IMG/VR virus record: IMGVR_UViG_3300023176_001598
Span: 1 to 24,410 of that record
DNA: 24,410 nt
Strand: one strand, 5' to 3'
Source: a virus
Below the pieces are notes generated by a model that was not told the origin of the DNA, did not search any database, and saw only the letters and a list, made by a program, of their open reading frames with translations. Positions 6,321-13,700 of this stretch are shown in pieces. Both the position numbers and the translations under genes were made by a program. Each line of letters starts with the position of its first letter. Positions within the stretch are counted from its first letter, which is position 1.

Positions 6321-6656
6321 ATGCCTGTTAGAGATAGATTATATTCAGAGACCTGTTCAATTCAAAGAGTATCAGATACTACTGTAGATGAGAGAGGGTT
6401 GCCTAGTGATAATTGGGCAAACTCTTCTACTGATGTAAAAGCTAAATTTGAATCACAAGGTGCAGAAGAAGACAGAGATGGAAGAAATACTACTGTCGAA
6501 ACATTTATTGTATATATTGAAAGTGGAGTTGATGTTGTCCCGGGAGATAGATTAGTTAGAGGTTCTACATATCACGAAATTGCAATTGTAAGACCAGTAT
6601 TAGATAGATACGGTAACGAATCATATAAAGCTCTCACTACTTTAGTATATAGTTAG
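6321..6656 (+). CDS. Head closure / head-tail joining protein
   Basis: 111 residues with the profile of phage head-tail joining (stopper) proteins: MPVRDRLYSETCSIQRVSD strand, a proline/tryptophan loop (ERGLPSDNWANSS), VKAKFESQGAEED, then TTVETFIVYIESGVDVVPGDRLVRGS with the typical VxPGDRL turn, and YHEIAIVRPV. Length agrees with the family (about 100-120). It docks on the adaptor ring and closes the head after packaging. There is no Shine-Dalgarno, and a -10-like hexamer lies just upstream. It is followed after two bases by the gp10-like gene. Confidence 0.75.
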   Translation: MPVRDRLYSETCSIQRVSDTTVDERGLPSDNWANSSTDVKAKFESQGAEEDRDGRNTTVETFIVYIESGVDVVPGDRLVRGSTYHEIAIVRPVLDRYGNESYKALTTLVYS

Positions 6657-6658
6657 CC

Positions 6659-8485
6659 ATGGCCGAAAATAAGGTTAAAGTAAAAGGAGCAGGCGCTGCT
6701 TCTAAAACTAAAGTTAATAAGAGAATTGGTAGATGGCAAACTAAAATATATAAAGGCCTCAGTGTTCTTGGTGATATTAATGCAGTAGCGCAAAGTCAAA
6801 GAATAAATAAAATGCGTAAAGTAGGTTATCCTATTGCTCGTGCTACTAATACAGCTAAAGCAGGTTTTACAGGAAGATTTAAAGGTGCAGCTGGATTATC
6901 TGCTAGAGGTGCTTCTCTTGCAACTGGTTATATAACTGGTAAAGCAGTACAGTCAGTTGTTCCACAATTTTTAGGACCTGTATTAGGCCGTTTTGCTCGT
7001 AAAGAAGTTGCTGGTGCATTAAACAATACAAAATTTATAAGAGGACTGCATAACAAAACAAGAACTGTTATATCTTCAATTATATCTACCAATGGACCTC
7101 AAGTAAATAGTAGATTACAGCGAATGACTATCGGTCAAAAATCACAATATTTGCTTAGTATGATGGAAAATACAATGAGAGCTTATGCGCCAGATGTTTC
7201 CTCTGGCCAATATCTTATTGGCTTTAATGAAGCTACAAATGCCAAATACAGAGCAGAAGAATTAAAAGAAGATGTAATGATGAGAACAACTGGTGAAAAC
7301 TGGTTTGTTGATGGTGGTGGCTATAGAATAAAAAATTCTCCGAGAAGAGATATTTTTGGATTTAGTAAACCAGGACAAGCAAGAGCCTTCTTATTAAAAT
7401 CTATTGAACAAACTCCAATTCATCCTTCAAAAACGAGAGATGCTTTGCTTTATGGAGCTATAGCTGTCGGTGGTTCTCCACATTTTCCTTGGATACATGC
7501 TGTAGAATATGGTGGTAAATTGCCTTATTATACAAGGTCTAATTGGAATGCTAAGAAAGGCAGAAGAGATTATCAACAAGGTAAAGATAAATTAAATGAA
7601 AAATATATTCAACCTTCATTTTTTATCAACAGAGCTGTGGAAACATCAATTAAAATATTTAAAGATGCAGCAAGTATGTCGGTTAAAAAAGATGCTACTG
7701 CTTCAACTAGAAGATACAGCAAATGGAAAGCATTAGCAAAAAAACGAGGTGGTATTGATAAAATTGCTAAAAGTGAACAATCCTTTATGCCATCTTCTAA
7801 AAAAGCAAGTGCTATAACTCAACAATACAGACTTGATAAAGCTGCTAGAGGTTCTGTAATGCTATCAAAAATGGAGTCTAAAATACCTGGAGTTGTTGTT
7901 AATAATGCACACGGCAACTTTTACTCTCCAGAATTAGCCAAAGCCATAGGAGTTAAATTAGTACCAGAAGAAATTAACTTTACGATTACTGTTCCTAATA
8001 GTGCGAATTACAGCAAAAAGCAATTAAAAGAACTTTCTAGTGAATATATTAAAGGAGGTGGAGATAGGTCTGCTGTACAACCTAAGTTTGATGAAATATT
8101 AACAAGAGGAAGCAATGAGGGTCCTATGGGTAGAACTATAGCAAACTATACAACTGGTGGAGATGACAGGTTTGATGGTGGTAATTTATCTGTTTCTTCA
8201 CAAACATATCATGCATTTAGTTCCGCTTCTAAATTCTCAACTAATATCTCAGATAGAGAAAGATTTAATCAAATACTAGAAAATGTTTACACAATAAGTA
8301 CTAGGAAAAAAGGTGATAGTACTGTTGTAAGACTAACTAAGAAGCGTAGTGATGCAGGTAAAAGTAGAGCACCTAGAAAATCATATTCGAGTGGTGGTAA
8401 TAAAGCTAATAGAAATATGTACAGACTAGCACAAGAATTAGTATCTGGAATAGATATTAACGAAATAGATGACCTCTTGTCTTAA
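6659..8485 (+). CDS. HK97 gp10-like neck protein with unusually long extensions
   Basis: 608 basic residues where gp10-type neck proteins usually have 110-160. The middle carries the family signature around residues 270-330: a helix-rich segment, FPWIHAVEYGGKLPYYT (the YAxxVEYG element) and IQPSFFINRAVETSIKIF (the PxPFLxxAxE element). The N-terminal 130 residues are Lys/Arg/Gly/Ala-rich, with a possible amphipathic glycine-rich stretch (LATGYITGKAVQSVVPQFLG). The C-terminal 240 residues contain alternating charged helices, an HGNFYSPELAKAIGVKLVPEEI segment-like strand pattern, and a basic RKKGDSTVVRLTKKRSD region; I recognise no enzyme motif. Its position between head closure and tail terminator fits gp10. 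Start ATG follows the previous stop by two bases with no Shine-Dalgarno. Confidence 0.6.
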   Translation: MAENKVKVKGAGAASKTKVNKRIGRWQTKIYKGLSVLGDINAVAQSQRINKMRKVGYPIARATNTAKAGFTGRFKGAAGLSARGASLATGYITGKAVQSVVPQFLGPVLGRFARKEVAGALNNTKFIRGLHNKTRTVISSIISTNGPQVNSRLQRMTIGQKSQYLLSMMENTMRAYAPDVSSGQYLIGFNEATNAKYRAEELKEDVMMRTTGENWFVDGGGYRIKNSPRRDIFGFSKPGQARAFLLKSIEQTPIHPSKTRDALLYGAIAVGGSPHFPWIHAVEYGGKLPYYTRSNWNAKKGRRDYQQGKDKLNEKYIQPSFFINRAVETSIKIFKDAASMSVKKDATASTRRYSKWKALAKKRGGIDKIAKSEQSFMPSSKKASAITQQYRLDKAARGSVMLSKMESKIPGVVVNNAHGNFYSPELAKAIGVKLVPEEINFTITVPNSANYSKKQLKELSSEYIKGGGDRSAVQPKFDEILTRGSNEGPMGRTIANYTTGGDDRFDGGNLSVSSQTYHAFSSASKFSTNISDRERFNQILENVYTISTRKKGDSTVVRLTKKRSDAGKSRAPRKSYSSGGNKANRNMYRLAQELVSGIDINEIDDLLS

Positions 8486-8495
8486 TATTTAGATG

Positions 8496-8501
8496 TATAA
8501 T
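8496..8501 (+). promoter_or_regulatory. Possible -10 element before the tail terminator gene
   Basis: A perfect TATAAT ends 8 bases before the ATG at 8510, which has no Shine-Dalgarno. TTGTCT upstream is only 13 bases away, too close for a normal -35. Predicted mRNA leader is 0-2 bases. Confidence 0.33.
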
Positions 8502-8509
8502 AAATCATC

Positions 8510-9004
8510 ATGGGTATAAAAGCAACAGGCTCTCAGCCAGACCAAGCACAGAAGTTTGCACCAGATGCGGAAATAATATTTCGTGAGTGGGCTGTAAATA
8601 ATGCAGATATTACTGATGTTTGTAGCACTAGAGTAGCAACAAGATTACCTCGTAATGCGACATTACCTTTCTTAACATTTTTTTCTAATGGTGGGACTAT
8701 GATGACACCACGAAGCGAAGCATTTATATCATCAGTTGCTTTACAAGTTAATGCTTTTGCTGGTAAATGGGGTGGTGGTTCATCATCTCAACCAGATTAT
8801 GCTACAGCTTTACAGTTAGCAAATGGAGTAGCAGAAGCTGCATTAAAGACTGGAACAACTCGTGTTGTTACTCCAACTAGTGCAACAGCTGCTGTTATAT
8901 ACAGTTTTGAAGTAGTTGAATTACCAATCCGAGTGGAAGAGACTGAAACCGGTTTGGGACATTATCAGCTATCATTAATAATGAATTATCGAGGACTAGA
9001 TTGA
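8510..9004 (+). CDS. Tail terminator protein (lambda gpU / DUF3168-like)
   Basis: 164 residues. After a helix (DAEIIFREWAVNNADITDVC) comes RVATRLPRNATLPFLTFFSNGG, the typical P-x-LPFLTF strand of tail terminator proteins, then FISSVALQVNAFAG (the strand equivalent to LQIDxxA), a helix DYATALQLANGVAEAALK, and two final strands with GHYQLSLIMNYRG. These elements and the slot directly before the tail tube gene fit a ring protein that stops tail tube polymerisation and joins tail to neck. The start lacks a Shine-Dalgarno. Similar neck proteins (tail completion) have the same fold, so the subtype is uncertain. Confidence 0.65.
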   Translation: MGIKATGSQPDQAQKFAPDAEIIFREWAVNNADITDVCSTRVATRLPRNATLPFLTFFSNGGTMMTPRSEAFISSVALQVNAFAGKWGGGSSSQPDYATALQLANGVAEAALKTGTTRVVTPTSATAAVIYSFEVVELPIRVEETETGLGHYQLSLIMNYRGLD

Positions 9005-9005
9005 T

Positions 9006-9281
9006 ATGAAGAAGATAAAAGTTAAAATTAATCCTTTGTTGCTAGAGAAGACAACTGTTCGAGATACCGTAACAGGAACAGTCTTTAGTCACAAGGGGTG
9101 GGCTGAGATAGACATGGCCGTCTGGGAGCGCCTTAAAGAAGCTACATATAAACAGGGAACACAAAAAATTTCTGTTTTAATAGCTGATATTGAGGAAGAA
9201 CTAGACGACTCTCCATCAGAGGACGACAAGGAATCTGTTGAAGAGGTAGTGGAAGACTTCTTTATTGCTGAAGAAGAATAA
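9006..9281 (+). CDS. Small protein of unknown function with acidic tail
   Basis: 91 residues, start ATG one base after the previous stop, with GAGGA in the end of the preceding gene as ribosome binding site. The N-terminal 60 residues look beta-rich: MKKIKVKINPLLLEKTTVRD, GTVFSHKGWAEIDMAVWERL. The rest is strongly acidic (EEELDDSPSEDDKESVEEVVEDF). Parts of the DNA (around 9100-9135 and 9205-9230) use GC-rich codons unlike the neighbours. Small acidic proteins at this point between tail terminator and tube have no agreed function; no family recognised. Confidence 0.6.
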   Translation: MKKIKVKINPLLLEKTTVRDTVTGTVFSHKGWAEIDMAVWERLKEATYKQGTQKISVLIADIEEELDDSPSEDDKESVEEVVEDFFIAEEE

Positions 9282-9288
9282 CCGGCAA

Positions 9289-9326
9289 AGCTGAAATCGA
9301 CTTGAAAAAGTCGGCTGAGCTCAGCT
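9289..9326 (+). promoter_or_regulatory. Nested hairpins before the tail tube gene
   Basis: In the 82-base gap before the tail tube gene, CGACTT (9298-9303), GAAA loop, AAGTCG (9308-9313) form a perfect 6-bp stem with a GNRA loop. AGCTGA (9289-9294) can pair with TCAGCT (9321-9326) around it, while GCTGAGCTCAGC (9314-9325) is a 12-bp perfect palindrome. No U-tract follows, so it is not an ordinary terminator. It could be an RNA regulatory or processing element, or a dimeric protein site. Confidence 0.45.
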
Positions 9327-9328
9327 GA

Positions 9329-9346
9329 TAAGTATAAGTATAAGAT
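9329..9346 (+). promoter_or_regulatory. AGTATAA repeat, possible late-promoter element
   Basis: TAAGTATAAGTATAAGATA contains two overlapping AAGTATAAG units between the hairpin and the Shine-Dalgarno TTAGGAG of the tail tube gene. The same AGTATAA core is doubled upstream of the protease gene (727-751). No clear -35. These are the two longest intergenic gaps before highly expressed structural genes. Confidence 0.3.
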
Positions 9347-9363
9347 ATGTTAGGAGATAACAA

Positions 9364-10047
9364 ATGAGCTTTAATACAACAGGAACAATATCTGAAGTAT
9401 TAATAGGTACAGGTGTTCTCTATTATGCAGATAGAACTACAAGTTCTTTAGTATTCCCAGCCGATAACAGCGGCGCATGGGAAAACCCTACAACACTCTC
9501 AGTTCCATTCTCAGAAGTTGGTTATTCTGAAGATGGCTGGACTTTAGAAGTTGATAAAACTTTTGAAGATGTTATGGTTGCTGAAGAAGTAGACCCTATC
9601 AAGACTCTTAAGTCAGCACAAGAAGTAAGACTAACTGGTGAACTATCACAAGCTGGTATTGACAAACTACAAATCGCAATGGGTGGAGGTGTTAAAGCAG
9701 AAGATACAATTGCTGCAATAACAACTCAAACATCTGGTGATAGCGATTATGTAGATGGATATGATTCATATATTCCACCATTGTCAGATACTTTCACAGA
9801 ATATGCGATGGTATTACACACAGATGGTCCAGCAGGTGCGGACAGACAGTTCCACATTCCTAGAGCAGTGAATGTCGGTTCTTTCGCAATGAGTCACCAA
9901 AAGGCTCCAGCAAAAGTTAGTTTGGCAACAGAATTTAAACTTCTCGTTCCAGATTCAACTTTAAATGTTGGTAGCTCTGGCGGTGCATACTACTTGTTCA
10001 GAGTAATAGATAACACTAACGATACTGACGAGTTAGATATTAACTAA
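9364..10047 (+). CDS. Major tail tube protein
   Basis: 227-residue building block of the tail tube. It starts MSFNTTGTISEVLIGTGVLYYA, a common opening of siphophage tube proteins, followed by SVPFSEVGYSEDGWTLEVDK (the GxTxDGxxxxxxxxxxxI strand region), TFEDVMVAEEVDPIKTLK and EVRLTGELSQAG, the strands that build the inner beta barrel, and ends with PAKVSLATEFKLLVPDST, the conserved strand near the C-terminus. TTAGGAG lies 8 bases before the ATG. It has C-ending codons and a clean ribosome site, as expected for high expression, and lies directly before the chaperone pair and tape measure. Confidence 0.85.
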   Translation: MSFNTTGTISEVLIGTGVLYYADRTTSSLVFPADNSGAWENPTTLSVPFSEVGYSEDGWTLEVDKTFEDVMVAEEVDPIKTLKSAQEVRLTGELSQAGIDKLQIAMGGGVKAEDTIAAITTQTSGDSDYVDGYDSYIPPLSDTFTEYAMVLHTDGPAGADRQFHIPRAVNVGSFAMSHQKAPAKVSLATEFKLLVPDSTLNVGSSGGAYYLFRVIDNTNDTDELDIN

Positions 10048-10071
10048 AATAATTAGATTGGAGAATATAAA

Positions 10072-10416
10072 GTGGTAAAGTTTAAAGACTTTGACGAGGC
10101 TCTCGAAGCCGACAAAAAAGAAGAGTTGCAGATTAAAGTAGCTGGAAAGACATATAAATTGCCAGCTACTTTACCTGCACGAGCAGTACTTCAACAAATG
10201 AGAATTGCTGAAGATGGAGCAGAAGTTCCTTTTGAAGCTGTTCCTCAATGGATTGCATCATTAGTAGGACAAGACAAACTAGAAGAAATGCTAGAAAACG
10301 GAATGTCTTGGGAACAGATGAATGATTTGTTGAATTGGTTGATGGAAGCTTACGGGCTAACACTTCCACAAGAATCTGCAGAAGGTACTGAAGGGGACGA
10401 AGACTCCCCAAAATAA
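10072..10416 (+). CDS. Tail assembly chaperone, short form (gpG-like)
   Basis: 114 residues starting at GTG 10072 after TTGGAGAAT, a good Shine-Dalgarno. It lies between tail tube and tape measure, where gpG-type chaperones bind the tape measure during tail assembly. The sequence is FKDFDEALEADKKEELQIKVAGKTYKLP-like: an N-terminal strand pair, helices with LQQMRIAEDG and WIASLVGQDKLEEMLENGMSWEQM, then an acidic linker EGTEGDEDSPK. The gene ends with TCC CCA AAA TAA, a slippery heptamer placed right at the stop codon, so part of the ribosomes should shift into the next ORF and make a 223-residue G-T fusion. Confidence 0.8.
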   Translation: MVKFKDFDEALEADKKEELQIKVAGKTYKLPATLPARAVLQQMRIAEDGAEVPFEAVPQWIASLVGQDKLEEMLENGMSWEQMNDLLNWLMEAYGLTLPQESAEGTEGDEDSPK

Positions 10417-10456
10417 AATGGTCCTTTATGGATGTAATAACCCATTGGGGGGCCAT
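10407..10456 (+). other. Programmed -1 ribosomal frameshift site CCCAAAA with downstream stem
   Basis: C CCA AAA at 10407-10413 is an X XXY YYZ slippery heptamer read in the chaperone frame and followed at once by TAA (10414-10416). After a -1 slip the codons are ATA AAA TGG TCC TTT ATG, with no stop, entering the second chaperone ORF. ATGGTCC (10418-10424) can pair with GGGCCAT (10450-10456), seven pairs with one G-U, starting four bases after the heptamer; CCCATTGGG inside the loop can form an alternative small hairpin. This is the classic arrangement of gpG/gpGT in long-tailed phages. Confidence 0.8.
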
Positions 10457-10742
10457 AGAAGCAGATTTTCAAAGATTCTATAATATCAGTAATCCTCATC
10501 AAGAAGAGTACAAAAGATTTCTTCGTTTATTGGTATACATGCCAATAGAAGAATCAAGTTTCATGAAGATAATGTCTAATGAACAATTAGATGTTTTGGA
10601 AGATGGAACTATTATAAAGAAGCAAAATTCTGATAGTTATAGGGCAAAAATGGCACTTCGCAAACAACATAATAGAGACAGAAAACCTAGAGAAAAAATT
10701 AGTTTAGATGAATTTTTAGGTATAGCTGGAGGAGCTAAATAA
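10428..10742 (+). CDS. Tail assembly chaperone, T part expressed by frameshift (gpT-like)
   Basis: The ATG at 10428 has no Shine-Dalgarno, so expression as the C-terminal half of a G-T fusion is more likely: after the slip at 10413 the fusion adds IKWSF and then this 104-residue frame, 223 residues in total. The sequence MDVITHWGAIEADFQRFYNI, EEYKRFLRLLVYMPIEESSF is typical of chaperone T domains (a W-x2-I-x2-D-F segment and helical repeats), and it ends with a basic helix (ALRKQHNRDRKPREK) and GIAGGAK. Its TAA overlaps the ATG of the tape measure (TAATG). It recruits tail tube subunits to the tape measure in lambda; here that is by analogy. Confidence 0.78.
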   Translation: MDVITHWGAIEADFQRFYNISNPHQEEYKRFLRLLVYMPIEESSFMKIMSNEQLDVLEDGTIIKKQNSDSYRAKMALRKQHNRDRKPREKISLDEFLGIAGGAK

Positions 10743-13700
10743 TGGCGTCAATGGACGATATTCGCGTTGGTCTCAAGGTTACTGTTGATGAAGCACAGAA
10801 ACAAGCTGTAAATCAAACAGAAAAAATGGTTGCAGGTCTTGGTGCAAAAGTCGCATCAATGTCTACAGCTGCAACAGCTGGGATAGGTGTTGTATTAGCA
10901 GGTGTAGCTGGAACAGCAGCCGCTATGATAGCAACTGTTGGTGCTGCTTCTAAATTTGAAGATTCATTTGCCGGTATTAAAAAGACAGTTAATGCTACAG
11001 ATGTAGAGTTTGAAAAATTAGCCGGAAACATTAGAAGAATGGCTGTTGATATTCCTGTTGCAACAAGCCAGTTAAATGCAATTGGTGAAATTGGTGGACA
11101 GTTAGGTATTTCGGCAGCCGGTCTTACTAAATTTATAGATACAATTGCTAAGTTAGGTGTAGCAACTAGATTGTCTACAGAATCAGCAGCATTAGGTTTA
11201 GCAAGACTTAGAGAAATATTTCAATTATCTGAAAATGACTTTGATAACTTAGCTTCTACATTAGTTGATTTAGGTAACAACTTCGCAGCGATTGAAGATG
11301 AAATTTTAAATACAGCTCTTAGACTTGCAGCAGGTGGTAAAATTGCAGGTGCTACTGCACAAGATGTATTAGGTATTGCGACAGCACTTCAAGCAGTTGG
11401 TGTTCAATCACAAGCTGGTGGTACAGCAGTATCTCGTGTATTTCAACAAATTAGAGTAGCTGCTACAACAGGTGGTTCTGCTTTAGAAACATTCAATAAG
11501 GTTGCAGGAGATGGTTTTGCAGAATTAGCAGAAACAGATGCCGCTAGTGCGTTTAATCTTTTCTTACAAGGATTACAAGATATATCTAATCAAGGTGGAA
11601 ATGTTATCCAAGTTCTTGAGGATTTAGGATTAAAACAACAAAGAACTATTAGAGCATTATTATCACTTGCAGAAGCTGGTGACTTAGTTACAGAATCATT
11701 AGTAGTAGCTAATACTGCTTATGCGGCAAATATAGCTTTAAATGATGAAGCTAATAAAAGATTCGAGACTTTCAAATCTCAAACAAAACTTTTAGGCAAT
11801 GCATTTCAAGAATTAAGAATTGAAATGGGTACAGCTTTCTTACCTATTGCTAAAAGCATGGTAACAACATTAACAACTTTATTTAAAGCTATGGATTCTA
11901 ACTCAGACAGCGTTAAAGGACTTACTAGTACATTAGTAGGATTTGTAGCAGTAATAGGAGCTGTTGGCGGAATTATTGGTAAAGCTTTACCTGGATTAAT
12001 GTTGTTTAGAAATGTACAAAAATTAACAGGTGTAGCAGTAGGTCAAGTAGCAGCTAATTTTAAAGAATACTCAGACCAATTAGGTGGGCTTACAAAAGAA
12101 CAGTTATTACAAGCTCAGCAAAGTATGATGAAATTTAGAAAAATATTATTAGGATTTAATTTAGCTCTTATTGCAGGCGGAATAGCTTATGCAGTATATA
12201 GGAAAAGGCAAGAAAATACATTAGCTACAAGTAGAAGATTTATAGAAATAACAAGTGTACAAGAAGCTCTTACTATTAAATTAGCTGAAGCAACTGAAAA
12301 ATTAGAAAAAGCTCAATCTAGAGCAAATGGTGGTACATCTGCTGCTGTTGAACAAGCAGAAGCAGAAGTGGAAAGACTTCAAGAAATACTTACTGATGTA
12401 GAAAGAACACAGGTACAAACATTCTTTAGAGCTGCAGATTTTAAACTTTCTGACGCAGAAGCTGATGAGTTAATGGATAGTTATAAAGATTTATTTGGTG
12501 CTCTTTCTAAATTGAGTAATGATGATTTGGGAATAGATTTTAATGCACAAATAGCTGAAGCACTTTCAATATCTGAAGAAGATGCAATCGCTCTATATGA
12601 TAAAGGAATTGGTGCATTTTTTGAAGCTGTAATGGTTGGAGAAGCAGCTGGTAATTATTCACTTCAAAAAGTAAGACAAATATTTGCAGAAATAAGCACA
12701 GAAGTTGGTAGAGGTGTTGACGGTCTAGGGTTTATAGCAGAAGATTTTCCAGAAGAAATGAAAGTACTTCTAGAATATGCAAGTCAATTAGCACAAATAC
12801 AAATAGCTATCGGAAAAAATAATATGTCGGAAGAAGTCAGAATTGAAACATTGCAAAGAATGGTAGATGCTTATAATGATGCTAATGAATTAACTGGTAA
12901 AGCAGCAATTAAGGTAGACGATTTACAAAAAGGTACAAAGCTATATAATGATGTCATACAGCAAGAAATTCAATCTCTTGTAGGCGCTTCTGAGGTAACA
13001 AAAGACAACTCTGCGGCTATGCAAGAATTAGCAGATAGTTTTCTAGATGCTGCAGAACAAGCTACAAACTTAATAGTTGAATTAGACAAAATAGATGCTA
13101 TAGATGTAATGTCTGGTGACAGTATCGTTGCTGGATTTGAAAAAATGAATGACAGAATGATAGCAGGTAACTTTTTAATGGCAGAAATGACATCTAAAGG
13201 CTTCCCAGCAATAGCAAAAGCTGCATCTGAAATGGCTCCTGGAGAGCGTATAGCATATTTAACAGCTCAGTTACAAAATAGCAATTCTGAATTACAAGAT
13301 ATGGAAAGCTATTTAATATCAACTAAAGATGGATATCAAGAATTTGCAAATGTAACAGATGAAGGATTGCAAACAATTATAAATTCACTTACTGATGGTA
13401 TAGAAGATGAAACTGCATTAAAATCTTTATCTAATGTATTCACAGAAGTGTCTATATCTCAAAGAGCTGAAGAACTAGAAATACTAACGCAAATAGTATC
13501 AATGCAAAAATCTTCTAAAGCTGCAGCTGAAGCGATTGCTGATGCTCAACAAAAATTAGCTTCATTGACTGAAGATTTAGTCTATCAAGGTATAACAATA
13601 AGCCAAATTGATATAAGAAGAATGGAAGCTAAAGAAGCACAATTAGCATTTGAAGAGGCTATAGCTGAATATGGTGCAGAAGGTGTTATTACATCTAATG

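Noticed and set aside
10166-10456. Minus-strand ORF of 96 residues over the chaperone gene
   Set aside because: Lies fully opposite a well supported gene and the frameshift site; Leu/Gln-rich antisense shadow.
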